A stretch of DNA of 64,000 nt, from contig JAQISU010000097.1 in NCBI GenBank assembly GCA_029339505.1, positions 1,085,001 through 1,149,000 on the forward strand. Direction: 5' to 3'. The notes below the pieces were generated by a model. It was not told the DNA's origin and searched no databases. It saw only the letters and a list, made by a program, of their open reading frames with translations. The translations under genes and the position numbers were made by a program. Source of the DNA: Unio delphinus. Its lineage: Eukaryota; Mollusca; Bivalvia; Unionida; Unionidae. Every line of letters begins with the position of its first letter. Position 1 is the stretch's first letter. Shown here piece by piece: positions 1 through 10,959 of this stretch.

Positions 1-329
1 GGTCGCGGTTGTGTTTTTGGGACGTATAGTTACGGTGACCTAAAACAGTTTACCGGGAGATATTTTTTGGGGAGGATCCATTCTATAAAACTATCCTATA
101 GGACTATAAAAAGTAATTTTTATGTTGGGTTCACACTAGGTTGGGTCCTCCCCCACCCCTTGATACCGAGGCCTGGTTCATATAAATTTTCATATGCGAA
201 AATCTTAATGTCAGTCAGTTGATTATCTTCGAGAAGAGTGGGAATTTAACGTTCAAAACATGTTTGGCTTTTTGGTCTACTTCTGAAATGAAATATAATG
301 TTTAATATAACCATAGATTTATCATTTAT

Positions 330-590
330 GGGGTTCTGATCTCTACTGGAAATGTAATGTGCAATATGTCAATAATAGATGTATAATTTTAGGGGTTCTG
401 ATCTCTACTGGAAATGCAATGTGCAATATGTCAAAATATATATCATTTTAGGGGCTCTGATCTCGACTGCGCAATGTAATATTAAATATGTCCATAGATG
501 TATCATTTAAGAGGCTCTGATCTCAAAAGTGAAATGTAATGTGAAATATGTGCATAGATTTATCATTTTAGGGACTCTGATCTGATTTTA
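330..590. repeat. degenerate ~60-bp tandem repeat, about 4.3 copies
   Basis: Units begin at 330, 392, 451, 511 and 571, each opening with G-rich GGGGTTCTGATCTC-like sequence and ending ATCATTTTA. Unit lengths are 59-62 bp with many substitutions, so the array is old. It contains no coding sequence. Confidence 0.85.
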
Positions 591-803
591 AGGGCTATGT
601 TCTTCATTAAATGGTAGTTCTATAATATAAATGCTGAAGAAGCACTACCCAGAAATGTATTGACTTGTTTGTGTCAGAGAATTTTGTATCTCTACTAAGC
701 ATAAGTGAAGTGGATTAGTGCTTTATTACTTGTAGTTCAAAATCACGTATTTGTCCATACATTGTCATTGAGCATTATTAGGCAAACGATTTTCCTCGTC
801 TGA

Positions 804-804
804 A

Positions 805-859
<55 letters not shown>
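804..859. repeat. (ATT)n microsatellite
   Basis: An uninterrupted run of ATT triplets immediately upstream of the CTTTTTCCTAAG acceptor-like sequence of the host exon. Confidence 0.95.
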
Positions 860-872
860 TCTTTTTCCTAAG

Positions 873-1010
873 TGACCCTCGCTGAGCAACATGGCCAGCA
901 GCCCGGCCATCACCCTGATGGATCCATCACGTGCTTAAGCGACCAGGACTGCTCCTGCATTGAAAGCTATGATATAGCTAACTGTATATCGAATAGGTGT
1001 GAATGCATAT
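873..1010 (+). CDS. host exon 1: Cys-rich repeat exon (partial gene)
   Basis: An open stretch is bounded by an acceptor-like CTTTTTCCTAAG (AG at 871-872) and a consensus donor GTAAGT at 1011. Two bases precede the first full codon and one follows the last, so the exon is symmetric in phase. The product is Cys-rich with spacing C-x5-C-x-C-x8-C-x4-C-x-C, resembling EB/EGF-like extracellular modules. An exon with nearly the same spacing and the same phase lies at 19516-19635. I infer one plus-strand host gene for a secreted or surface protein, with Polinton A in the intervening intron. The host gene is not identified. Confidence 0.55.
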
Positions 1011-1077
1011 GTAAGTCAGCTTTACACGTGCAGGAATTTCATGATGACTGATTAACAAGCAGAAAATTAGTTAGTAT

Positions 1078-1286
1078 AGCAGCAGAGGGGGTGAATCGGA
1101 CAACTTTTAGAGGCGTCGATTCGGCAAACTGGGGCTTCCTCGAAAAGCCTAAAAAAAAGAGTCGATTCGGCAAACTGAGGCTTTCTCAAAAAGCGTTAAA
1201 AAAAAGCGTCGACGAGGCTAACCAAGGCTTGTTCGAAGACGCCAGCGTCGTTGTCACTCACCCCCTCTGCTGCTATGGGTTAACAA
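1078..1286 (+). repeat. left TIR of element A
   Basis: It matches the inverse of 16626-16833. Its outer 17 bp, AGCAGCAGAGGGGGTGA, recur as a perfect inverse at 1258-1274, so the TIR is itself a module bounded by short inverted repeats. Inside are two to three imperfect ~46-bp direct repeats containing GTCGATTCGGCAAACT. An 83-codon ORF crossing it is a by-product. Confidence 0.92.
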
Positions 1287-1303
1287 TAAAGATCACTACA
1301 ATT

Positions 1304-1969
1304 TCAACCAAATATTTGATCAAGTCCGATACGATATCTTGATCTAGGATCATGCAAATTTATCGTTACAAATCCATGTGGGATTGACTGAGCGTGACTA
1401 AAGAAATTTCTAAAGAGATTATAATCCATATCACCGCCGCACCAAGTCTGGTGAATATTTCATAGTATATGTGTATCAACTCCGTTAAATACAGCAAGAA
1501 TATTGCAATTATCTCTGATCACTTTTGGTATTTGAGTGTATCGTTCAGTGACATATATCACGTCAGTGTTTTTATGCCTGCCTCTGGAAAATACCCAAGC
1601 GGGATTATTTTGATTGTCTAACATGACATCATCATATACGACTAAATTGTTAATACTTCCATCAATATCATCAATGTTCGGTGCTTCCTCGATATTGGTT
1701 ATAAACGCGAAAACATTATAATCAGCAATCTCAGAAGCGTTCTCGTTAAAATCCTTTAACACTTCGTAACATTGCTGATCATCTACACTCGGGGCTACTA
1801 CTAAATACAACTTGTCCCATTTCATCCATCTCGTTATAAAATTGAATAGCAGTTGTGTCTTGCCGCTTCCAGATGGTCCGATTATAGTCATACGAATAGA
1901 ATTCGGTAGCGCTGCATGATGATTAACTGGTTCTCGTGCTTTTGTCGCCGAAAAATCAATTACATTCAT
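1304..1969 (-). pseudogene. A32/FtsK-HerA-type DNA packaging ATPase, one nonsense mutation
   Basis: The reading frame from 1969 to a stop at 1304 encodes 221 residues in the same register as the intact copies at 29351 and 51368. Walker A GPSGSGKT and Walker B VVYDD are present. A TGA at 1460-1462 stands where the other copies read Arg and cuts off the last ~50 residues. The enzyme would power genome packaging into capsids. The start lies 17 bp from the divergent zinc-ribbon start, with TATATAAAT between them. Confidence 0.9.
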
Positions 1970-1986
1970 GTTGTTATATATAAATT

Positions 1987-2142
1987 ATGGATCTATATTG
2001 TGTGAAATGTAAGGCGCATACTGGCACAGATGACTTGACGACGATTACAACTAAAAATAACCGATCAGCACTTTCTGGTAAGTGTGTACAATGTAGTACA
2101 AAAAATTTAGATTTGTTTCCCTTGATAAATCAAAGGGATTAA
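1987..2142 (+). pseudogene. zinc-ribbon protein (DUF5679-like), frameshifted
   Basis: It starts MDLYCVKCK and keeps both CxxC knuckles. A one-base loss in the ACAAAAAATTTAG region, relative to the copies at 30028 and 52051, shifts the frame and gives a stop at 2140. In the intact copies this ORF leads into the PLA2 frame. Confidence 0.75.
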
Positions 2143-2149
2143 AAAAAAC

Positions 2150-2509
2150 CGAGGAGGTGATATTGCAGCCAAGTTAGTAAAATTCCCAGGGACACCATGG
2201 GCAAAGTATCCAGGAGAAAAACACCTTCCAGGATATAGTTATTGTGTACCCGGGACAATACTCGATATTAGACTCGATGATCAAAACCAACCCCGACCGG
2301 GTGAATATCCAATAAACGCCATCGATAAAGCGTGTCATGCTCATGATGTTGCTTATAAAAGCAGCAATCTGCAACATAGACATATCGCAGATGTGAAATT
2401 AATTCACGCGTTGAATTCTATCACTGACAAATCCTTCAAAGAAAAGTTGGCTTCATGGTTAGTAAAATCGGCAATGAAAGGTAAATTGATGTTAGGTGCC
2501 GGTAATTAA
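2150..2509 (+). pseudogene. parvovirus-like phospholipase A2 domain, decayed
   Basis: The frame is open to TAA at 2507 but has no ATG start. It keeps the catalytic His-Asp pair in the CHAHDVAYK segment. The calcium-loop glycine is lost: the intact copies read CGPGT and this one reads CVPGT. It ends 7 bp before the integrase ATG. The domain would hydrolyse membrane phospholipids, as the capsid PLA2 of parvoviruses does; this copy is probably inactive. Confidence 0.8.
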
Positions 2510-2516
2510 TAACAAC

Positions 2517-3461
2517 ATGGAATCTATTTATTATTCTCCAAAAGGATACTGGAGGGGTAAAGCAGCAATCGGTAAACTCGCTAGCGCTGCAGCGGTGAAA
2601 TATACTACAGCGGCTAATTGGTTATCTAAACAGGCGATATGGACAATTTATCAACCGCCACCTAAACAAATTAACCACTCGCAATTTGATGTGACCATTC
2701 CCAATGAGGTTCATCAAGCTGATATATTATTTCTGCCGCATGATGGTGGTTACAAATACGCGTTAACTGTAGTTGATGTTGCGAGTCGATACAAACAAGC
2801 AGAACCGTTAAAAACAAAATCATCAACTGAAGTTGCTTCTGCATTTAAAAGGATTTATCGTAGGGGTCCTATGCGCTGGCCAAATCTGTTACAAGTTGAT
2901 CCTGGCAAGGAATTTCAGGGTGCAGTGTTATCAACAATGAAGCATCATAATGTCACCATCAGACGAGGGCATACTGCACTACATCGAGATCAGGCAATTG
3001 TTGGACGATTTAATCGGACGCATGCTGAGCGGTTATTTAGATATCAATACGCGAAGGAATTTATTCAGGATAAACGATCTCGTGAATGGGTCAAGAGATT
3101 ACCAGGTGTAATTACCACGCTGAAAAATGAGATTACTAGAACAATCAACATGAAACCTAACAACGCGATTAAAAGGAAGTATATACCCGTACAACCGCAA
3201 AAAGATTTTTCAAAACAACCAATACTCGGTAATGTCACTGTTAGGTATTTATACGAACCAGGAGAGCTCGAAGGTGGTATAAAAAGAGCTACTGATCCTA
3301 TTTGGAGTGTCACCGCGCATAAAATATCCGGCATAACACGATCTACGGGTAGACCAGCAATCTATAGATTGGATTCAACTGCTCCTCAGCGAGGATTTAC
3401 TCGTGAACAACTGCAAGTGATACCCGAGGATACTCAATTACTGCCACGTGGTCTTAACTAG
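2517..3461 (+). CDS. retroviral-type (rve) integrase, open but catalytically dead
   Basis: The frame is an uninterrupted 314 codons from the ATG of MESIYY. An upstream TTG could extend it, but the other copies start at this ATG. The two catalytic Asp are present (D69 in HQAD, D128 in QVDPGKEF). The catalytic Glu at 163 is Gly: the other copies read AIVERF and this one reads AIVGRF. The C-terminal SH3-like tail ending RGFTREQLQVIPED is conserved. The gene converges on the polymerase gene with an 8-bp overlap. Confidence 0.92.
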   Translation: MESIYYSPKGYWRGKAAIGKLASAAAVKYTTAANWLSKQAIWTIYQPPPKQINHSQFDVTIPNEVHQADILFLPHDGGYKYALTVVDVASRYKQAEPLKTKSSTEVASAFKRIYRRGPMRWPNLLQVDPGKEFQGAVLSTMKHHNVTIRRGHTALHRDQAIVGRFNRTHAERLFRYQYAKEFIQDKRSREWVKRLPGVITTLKNEITRTINMKPNNAIKRKYIPVQPQKDFSKQPILGNVTVRYLYEPGELEGGIKRATDPIWSVTAHKISGITRSTGRPAIYRLDSTAPQRGFTREQLQVIPEDTQLLPRGLN

Positions 3462-6400
3462 CACCTCTTCGTCTGTTGCACTCAAGACAAGTCAGCATCA
3501 CATTATCTTTGGTATGACCAATACTGCTATTCTTTCTATCCACGGTAAATTGGCGAGGATCCTTATCCGACCAACACCAACGCATTATACAATTGCAACT
3601 CGCGCAGTGATTATTCTGTTGTTGTTTAAGTTTAATTATTAATTCAGCATCAATGTCAAATTCTCTATTATTCTTTTTATCTTGTTGTTTATAACCAGAG
3701 AGTTTTTTTCTGATTATATCATCGCTGTTAATATCACTTATTGTAGTGTTATTATCATCTAAAACAACTCTTCCAAGCTGATTTATTCTTCGTACTCTGG
3801 ATACTGCGAGATAAACTAAATTCGACCATTCGATGTGATTATCCACCATCCAAACAATTGTATCTGATATAGTCAATCCCTGTGAAGAATGTATCGTCGC
3901 TGCGTAACCTAGCGTCCATGTGGATTTATCAGCGCGCAATGCATCTTCGACGACATTGATATCAATCAGCACAATATCATTCAACACTAAATTATGCTTT
4001 TCACGCTGTCCTGGAATATCAACTTCGATATTCTGCTTTCGTGTATCCGAAGGCCTATAACACAGCGGTGTTGGAAGTGTTGCAAATTTTTCTTTATGCA
4101 ATTCAAATAACTTCATCTGAAGTGTGTCTCTGACTATCTTTCTACTTGCCACTATCAAATCGTTTGGTCTCCACGCTTCCCAAAAATCTTTTAATGGTGT
4201 TTCCGAAATTATTTCACGCGCTATTTCACATTGGATTCTATCCGGTTGTAATCTGATTAGTTTCTTGAACTCGCGTAATTGTTCATCAAGTGCTCTATGA
4301 TCAGTATTAATTTCTTCATAATAGTCTACAAAATTCTTCAGCCAATCATGTGGGGATAAACCGACAAATGGTGGTGGTTGGCCATGATCGCCGCACATTA
4401 TTACTTTTGTATTCGCTAGCATTAACCAATCAAGAAATCTTTGTAATACATCAAATGACACCGTGCATATCTCATCCCAAATTACGACTTCAGGAATAAA
4501 TTTCTCACCTATTCGTTCAGGAGTCCATTCGTCACCTTTCCATCGAAAGAAACTATGATAAGTGCAAGCATTAATTCCTCGTTCTTTGATCTTTCTTGCA
4601 AGTCTGTGTGTCGATGTTAGTGCAATCATGTTTGATTTCCCAAGAAATAATTCAATCGTGCGAGTCGTCTTTCCTGACCCACCACAGCCGTTTAAATAAA
4701 CTGTTTTATATCTGCATATTGGATCAGATATCTACGGTGCATTAGATAGTTCTGATATCTGATTTTTTTTCAAGTATTTATCTTCAATCTTAACATCTGC
4801 TGATTTGGAATAATCACACGGTATTTCCCGCTTAATTCTCCATGATTCCCAACTTTCGTCAGAATTAGTGAATTTGGCCACAGCGTTGCTGTGTTTCATG
4901 TCTATGTAAAATGAATCAGTGGTGTCAGTAAATCTTTTTATCATCGAAAATAAATTGATAAAAGCATAAGCCAGCATAGATGTCTTTCAAATGTGTATAC
5001 TGAAGTCTGTGTCCATCGTTGTAACTAACAATTGTACCCAATTTGGTTCCATCGGACAAGAAAGCATCTTTACGATTTACATATATACCCTTAGATGTTA
5101 CATCCGCGATTATAAAATCGTATTCAACGCTATCTATAATCAACCGTGAAGAATATCTTGTATTGTCGTATTTGCCACCCTGAGTGAATTTACCGATTAT
5201 TCTTCTACCAAGATCTTTTGCGTCTTTGTTTCTGATTTTAAATAGCTGTTTGGACCAATTCTTGATATATTCTTCGTCGAGATCAGGGAATTGTTTTTGT
5301 TTTCGCTGATTATACTATCTAGACTATCAGGTTGTGGTAACCAAACCTCAGTCTGGGCTCGGTATGATATAATTGCTTCACTGACAATCAGCGATATCAG
5401 CATTTTAGAATCAATCATATATCGTAATAACACTATTGGCATCCAGTGTTTTTCAGATATGTGTCTACCAATCCAAACATAACAGCACGGATGAAGTCCT
5501 GTAACTAATTCAAATGATACCACACGAGCGAATCCGGTTAAATCAAAGTCGGGTAGTGATCTATTAATAGCAACACGTGCCATCTCATGGGTGGGATGTC
5601 CAAATCGCTTGAAGTACTTAGCACATTCTCCGTACCCGAGAAAACTCCCTGGATAACACGCAACCATATCAACTGAAATAATATTTTTGGGGTCGTATTT
5701 TGTATTCCATAATCCGCCGTGTTTATATTCGATGCAGCTTGATTTGATGTCTGTGAGAAATTCAGCTCGCGTTGGTTTCCACGTGTTTTTCTTTCTCGCA
5801 AAATGAGCTGCAACTGACGGAAGTGTAAAGCCATTTGTTAATAATTGTTCGTCGAAACTCTTCGAGTTCACTGTTGAAAAACTACTAGCTAGTTTTTTCA
5901 TCTTGTCATGGAGGGCTTCAGTACGGTATAATTCTCCATTGGGTCTTACAAACTGATCGAATCTGCCCTCGGAGTTTTCAAAGCTGTGAAAAACCACACT
6001 GACACAGGATCGTTTTTACTCAACTGGTGAATAAAATCAAATAATTTTTTCTAAGAGAATTCTGGAGAGAACTCCGCGGGTCTATACTTTATTGTTCTAT
6101 TTTGCGGAAATATTGTTACTGCAGATGTCCATGCGTGTTCGTTATGATCAATAATTTTGATTGGAGCTCCTTTTGATTTATATTTCGATTCGTGTAATAT
6201 CTCGCCGGTTATCGTCACTACGGTTATTGGGAATCTTAATGATGTTTCTAATTTGGCTATATCCTGAATTGATGCTCCGCTCTTCCTAGCTGTTAATTCA
6301 CATTCATTTATTTTTTGCGTCTTAAATCAGTCAATTTGTTTCCACGCAGCGCATTTGTGAAGTGTTCTATTATTCGTTCTGCTACACAATTCAACGATGA

Positions 6401-6897
6401 TAGTTTCATGGGTTTTAGTTTTTCAATACTCGGTTTATCATTTAACGGATATATCCCATCAACAACTGCTGTTACGGGATAGGATCTCTCGTAGTATGGT
6501 TTGTCAATTCCAGTCAGAATTCCTGGTTTGGAATCTCGACTCACAGTGACCGTTCTTTTAACCTTCAAGATTGGTTTGAATTTATCCCTGATAATCCAAT
6601 CTCCCTTGTCTGAACGGATAATGAATTTCACTCTAAAAAAATACCTTTTTCGCCCAAGATGTGAGATTATCACTTCTGCGTTTTCGTCGTTCATGGTAGC
6701 ATCAACGCTACCATCAATTCGAAATGTTGACCAACAATGAGACGCTCCATCACGCTTGAATTCATTAAAACAATCACGGATTTTACCCAACATAGTTCTA
6801 TCACTTCTTAGACTTTTTGGTGTATCAGAGACTCTATAGAGATTGAATTTAGCATTTTTCAGGGCTTAATTTTCGATAATCTCTCGAACTCCTTCAT
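3454..6897 (-). pseudogene. PolB - SF1 helicase - HNH fusion, broken
   Basis: Fragments in several frames line up along the intact protein at 31487-35580. The longest (3454-4629) spans the helicase from downstream of Walker A through the HNH zinc finger: WDEI Walker B, CGDHGQPPPFVG, and a terminal CxxC with DRKNSSIGH and CLECN. The others cover polymerase motif A (DMVACYP), the fingers, motif C (DTTDSFYI) and the N-terminal domain. At least four frameshifts or stops interrupt the gene. The likely start is the ATG read from 6897. Unlike in C and D, the N-terminus has one copy of the MKEF repeat. Confidence 0.88.
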
Positions 6898-6940
6898 ATT
6901 ATAATTTAAACAAGTATTTAAATAGAGAATTTATTATATA

Positions 6941-7309
6941 ATGAATCATCGCAAATGGCTTATGATTGGATCAGTAACCCCGTGTAACAAATCATGCAGA
7001 AAGGAGTTCTGTGGGTATCATATGCAAAGCGTTTGCAACGGAAGCCTTGGCCCAATTCCATGTATAAGATGTGGGGTAGGGGTGCGAGGAAAATCGCAGT
7101 TATGTCTCGGTTGTGATGGTAAGAGATACAGAGAGTTGAAGTGCTACTATGATAAGAGAGCTAAAAACTCCATTAAGAACTCCATCAATGACTCTGACCC
7201 TGACTATGTCAGCGTCCCTGACAGAGTTATAAGAACACCTCGAGACTACATTGATAGATTTTCAAGTAATGCAACAATTCGACCAAACAATGAATTAGAC
7301 AAACAATAG
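6941..7309 (+). CDS. small Cys-rich zinc-binding protein
   Basis: The 122-residue ORF starts at an ATG directly after TTATTATATA. Cysteines are grouped as CNKSC, FCGYH, PCIRCG and LCLGC, with a basic YRELKCYYDKR segment, as in the copy at 35623. This suggests two zinc knuckles and nucleic-acid binding, but the function is unknown. It lies divergent from the polymerase gene and upstream of the HNH gene. It is still open, unlike most of element A. Confidence 0.75.
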   Translation: MNHRKWLMIGSVTPCNKSCRKEFCGYHMQSVCNGSLGPIPCIRCGVGVRGKSQLCLGCDGKRYRELKCYYDKRAKNSIKNSINDSDPDYVSVPDRVIRTPRDYIDRFSSNATIRPNNELDKQ

Positions 7310-7321
7310 TATAGTATATAA

Positions 7322-7810
7322 ATGAACCAAGAATTCCGACCACACCCTGTGATTGCAAACTATGAGGCGTCCCGTGATGGTATTGTCAGACACCGAAGAC
7401 TGAAGAAGCCAGTTGGTATTCGCAATGGTATGGGGTATTTGAGGTTTGGTTGAAAGAAATAATATTATAATCACCGCTTCGTGTATGATGTATATAACGG
7501 ATTGATCGAGGATGGTTTTTTTTATTGATCACATAAATAGTATTAAGACTGATAATTGGACAATTTACGAGCTGTTACACAGAGTGAGAATACTACATCT
7601 GGGAAAACTCGCATTTGTAAAACAGTTGCAAGGAGATCTGTAAAATCATTTAATATAGCAACTAACGAGGAAATAGTTTTTCAATCAATGTATGAAGCCG
7701 GCAGATATTTTGATATGTGTATACCCTCCGTACGATATGTTGCAGAGGGAATAACCCGATCAACGATTTCAAAAGGGACTGGACAAAGGATTCAATTCGT
7801 TTATGGATGA
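7322..7810 (+). pseudogene. HNH/NUMOD1-type endonuclease, broken
   Basis: It starts at the ATG of GTATATAAATG. The N-terminal half matches the copies at 36018 and 57542 but hits a TGA after the MGYLRFG stretch, then a frameshift near the HNH motif. The C-terminal half keeps the NUMOD1-like segment MYEAGRYFDMCIPSVRYVAE. The family makes sequence-directed DNA breaks; this copy cannot. Confidence 0.8.
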
Positions 7811-8566
7811 TTTTTCATGTTTTGTACTATTCGTTATAACACCAAGGGAGATAACTCTTTGGGTATATGTACGGCTTATGAAAGAGTTATGGATCTCAAT
7901 GGGATTTTCCGATTTATTTTTAACTGTCACGATTCTCAGCGGAAGTATAATCTATTTTGTGAGGAAACGAATTAAATATGCAGTGTTTACAAACAATTAT
8001 ATTCTTTTTTGTCTTTCAAGTATTCGGCTCTGTTTCAATATTGTCAGTAAGTACAACAAGGATATATAGATTCATGTCTTATATAATTCACATTCCACAT
8101 CATTCATTGTATTGTACAGTCAGCCTGAGCTAGTATTGATCGGTGGTCTACAGTTACCGGCACGCGTAACACCTCTTCGTTATTGATTTACACATTATAC
8201 CTGTAAACACAGTTAGTGCAATTATCTGAAAACGAATCAAATATGCAGTGTTTACAAACGTTCGGCTCTGCTTTAATATTGTCAGTAAGTATAGGGTATA
8301 TAAATTAAAAATAATACGCTTGTGGCATCTATAATTCACATGCGTTTGACGTATATCACATCTGTTCGTGTTTGACTTCAGCCCATCTGTATTAGTTTAT
8401 ATATATTATATTCAAAACGTATGCTTGTATATAAGAACCGTCAGCTCAATCGTAACGTGTCGCGGTTCCATACTGGCGGTCATGGTTCGAAAAAAAAGGC
8501 ATTATTGCCGACGGTACCGAAAGATGGTTTTAATTGGGGGTGGGTAAACACCCGAAATTCAAATTG

Positions 8567-8653
8567 CAACCACATATACCAACCACACCGAGCCGTGGTG
8601 TGAATGACTTTTTTCATTCAACCCAGGGTGAATTTGTGGGGTATATTTGGTTG
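8567..8653. repeat. foldback (long hairpin) sequence
   Basis: CAACCACATATACC at 8567-8580 is the inverse of 8640-8653 with one mismatch, and further short inverted pairs (CACACC/GGTGTG) lie within. Element B carries the equivalent foldback at 26076-26184. Confidence 0.75.
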
Positions 8654-8713
8654 CATGAATGTAGGAGTGTCATCATTTATTGACATCATTCATTTAATGT
8701 TATATATAGTATT

Positions 8714-9053
8714 GTCTTGTACTGTCCCTATGCAATTGCCAAAAAACTCGAATGGAACTGTATATATATATGTAATGTGCCGTCCCTATACAATTGCCAA
8801 AAGACTCGAATGGAATTGTATAACCATTCATTGACATCATTCATTTAATGTTCTTGTGCTGTCCCTATACAATTGCCAAAAGACTCGAATGGAATTGTAT
8901 ATATATGTAATGTGCCGTCTCTATACAATTGCCAAAAGACTCGAATGGAATTGTATAATCATTCATTGACATTCATTTAATGTTCTTATGCTGTCCCTAT
9001 ACAATTGCCAAAAGAATAGAATGGAATTGTATATATATGTAAATGTGCTGTCC
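8714..9053. repeat. tandem hairpin repeats, five copies
   Basis: Five copies of a ~32-bp unit with ends TACAATT and AATTGTA (around 8731, 8789, 8867, 8923 and 8999) can each form a hairpin. They are separated by TATATATGTAATGTGCCGTC or CATTCATTGACAT spacers. Confidence 0.85.
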
Positions 9054-9212
9054 ATCATATATAATCGCATAATATCCCTCCACAAACGGGGTTCATATAT
9101 CGTCGCATAATATCCTTTGGCGTGAGTAAGATGATACAACAACTTACCACGAACGGGGTTCATTTTTGAAAAAAAAATATATTTTTTATATTATAAATAT
9201 GTAATATCATAT

Positions 9213-9571
9213 ATGAATTCTGAAAACATCAATAAGATTATATCCGAGATTTCAAAATTGAAAAAACAAGAGATTAAATTATCAGATAATTTAAACCCTG
9301 ACCAAATTATGTCTGACTTTCAAGATATAGAATACGGTATTATTACTAATAAATATATGCTGCCAAAAACTATGCGTTCATAAAAAAAATTCAGAATTCT
9401 ATTCGGGACTCTCTTGCATTTTGTAGTGATGTAAGTGTGTTTGTCCCGTTATTTACTATCGTGGAAGCGATACAAAAAGAATTGGACCGGGATTATGAAT
9501 TGAAACAGGAGGTTAATTCGAAGATTAGAAATATACGAGCATTAATTCAAGAAAATGAAAAAACCCTTTAG
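9213..9571 (+). pseudogene. small coiled-coil protein homologue, frameshifted
   Basis: It starts MNSENINKIISEISK and ends with the conserved REIR-type C-terminal helix, like the 118-residue copies at 36554 and 58060. One base is missing in CCAAAAACTATGCG relative to those copies, which breaks the frame about half way. The function is unknown. Confidence 0.75.
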
Positions 9572-9934
9572 ATACCTCTGGTTGTATAACTAACGATTTG
9601 ACATGTATAACGCGTTAGTAAAATTCTCGCTATAAATACATCACTGCATTGACAGATGTTGCAAATACAATGGAAGATATGTACGCTCAACTGTAATCAA
9701 TACCAGCTTTGATCAATGAACAAGGTAGTAAATTGCCTATAGTAAAACTGAAAAATATTTTATTGAGTGTTTTTGTTGTTGTCATTTTTGGGTAATTTTT
9801 CATTGATGCTTGTCTATTTTTTTGCCTATCTGAGTCGGGTTAAAACGCAGAAATAATTTTATGATGACAAAATCACTACATCGTACATGAAAATCCGAAG
9901 GATTTCAATTGGAAATTGATTTACTGTTTCAATA
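9572..9934. other. intergenic stretch before late cluster
   Basis: No gene is seen. It ends with a palindrome AAATCC-GAA-GGATTT at 9891-9905 and a degenerate form of the leader that precedes the late genes of C and D (CAATTGGAAATTG followed by TTTCAATA and ATG). Confidence 0.6.
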
Positions 9935-10908
9935 ATGGTAAATGAAGCATTAACCACTCGATTAGCGAGAGAGATTAGCGTCAATTAGAAAGTATATAAC
10001 CGTACGCAATTCCGTCAGAAATAAATTACAAGCTAGGCAGAATCTCCAGACTGACTTTTCTGTGGGATCTGAAGAGTTCTTTCGACCAGTTACAAAGGTA
10101 ACGAAAGGGGTAATATCAGCCACTGAGCGTGCTATATACAGAGATATCCCTGAAGAAGAGAAGAGAAAAAGATGCCTCTTCTTACTACACTTGAAAAAAT
10201 AGCAACAGAAACTGCAAAATCAGCGTTGTTAACAAAAAAAAGTGATTACTCCTTTAGTGGGTAAATTCATCGAGGAGGCTATAACACAAATACAACAACA
10301 AAAGCCATACGCGTTAAGCGATTTTGTTATTAACGGCTATAATTCAAAAAAGGAGTTTTTAACAGACGAGCATAAGGACGAGCCAATATCACTCAATGAT
10401 TGGGCTGATGAGTTGTATAAAATAAAAACGGGGGGGGGGGGGGGTAGATAGGAGGAGGAAGGAGTATAAAACCTTCAAAGGAGAAATTGATGATTATAAA
10501 AGAAAAGAAAGAAAACTCCAAATAACACCAACACGAAGACGAAAAAGACAAAAAGGCCCTCAATGGGATAATGATGATAATTTAGAAGAAATGGATACAT
10601 CACTGTTTGAATTATCTAGTGAGCAGGGTGCAACTGGTAAAAAGGGGGAGGGATATCAAAAGGCTTTTTCAGGTAGTGGTCTAGTTAGTTGTCCTGGTAA
10701 TGTTCTTGGTGATATAGCACGATTAGAAGTACTCATCGGAGGAAAACGAGCTGGAAATAACTCACCGGAAATAATTAATGAAGCAGCTGATATCTGCATG
10801 CGGTTATTTCAAGGTGGCATCATGGATATAAAAACATATCGAGATTTCATTGACAAGTTAGTGGAAAATCCTACGGATTTTCACCATCATGGTTATCACA
10901 GTGACTGA
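9935..10908 (+). pseudogene. late-cluster protein 1 homologue, broken
   Basis: The N-terminal MVNEALTTRLARE is followed by a small deletion and stops. Open pieces at 10242-10451 and 10591-10908 match the middle and the conserved C-terminus (GKRAGNNSPEIINEAADIC). A run of 15 G (10430-10444) has grown from a GGGGG seen in D. Near the end a 19-bp palindrome, GAAAATCCTACGGATTTTC (10864-10882), adds in-frame residues absent from B and C. Confidence 0.8.
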
Positions 10909-10959
10909 AAATCCCTTGGATTTTTCATCACCATATTAGATAAATATCATTTAAATAAG

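Larger units (their letters stand above)
1..872. other. host intronic/intergenic flank, no gene seen
   Basis: AT-rich DNA with stops in all frames and no recognisable coding stretch. It holds a degenerate 60-bp tandem repeat (330-590) and an ATT microsatellite (804-859) that runs up to the polypyrimidine tract of the host exon at 873. Confidence 0.6.
7811..9212. other. 1.4-kb non-coding insert with foldback and hairpin repeats
   Basis: No gene is seen. C and D have only 45 bp at this place, whereas B has a partly similar insert (25686-26614). Both inserts share a TAAGGGA-ATAACTC stretch and a foldback sequence. Short ORFs here are not conserved. Confidence 0.7.

Noticed and set aside
1091..1342. 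83-codon ORF rich in Lys and Ser
   Set aside because: It lies almost wholly in the left TIR of A, starts with GTG, and its order follows the TIR direct repeats. No match in C or D.
8421..8834. Two short ORFs in the A insert
   Set aside because: They run through foldback and hairpin repeats and are not conserved in B.
8714..9053. Regular hairpin repeats considered as a CRISPR-like array
   Set aside because: Spacers repeat each other and the setting is a eukaryotic transposon; no cas genes.
10242..10451. 69-codon ORF ending in poly-Gly
   Set aside because: A fragment of the late-cluster protein 1 pseudogene; the poly-Gly is the G15 tract.
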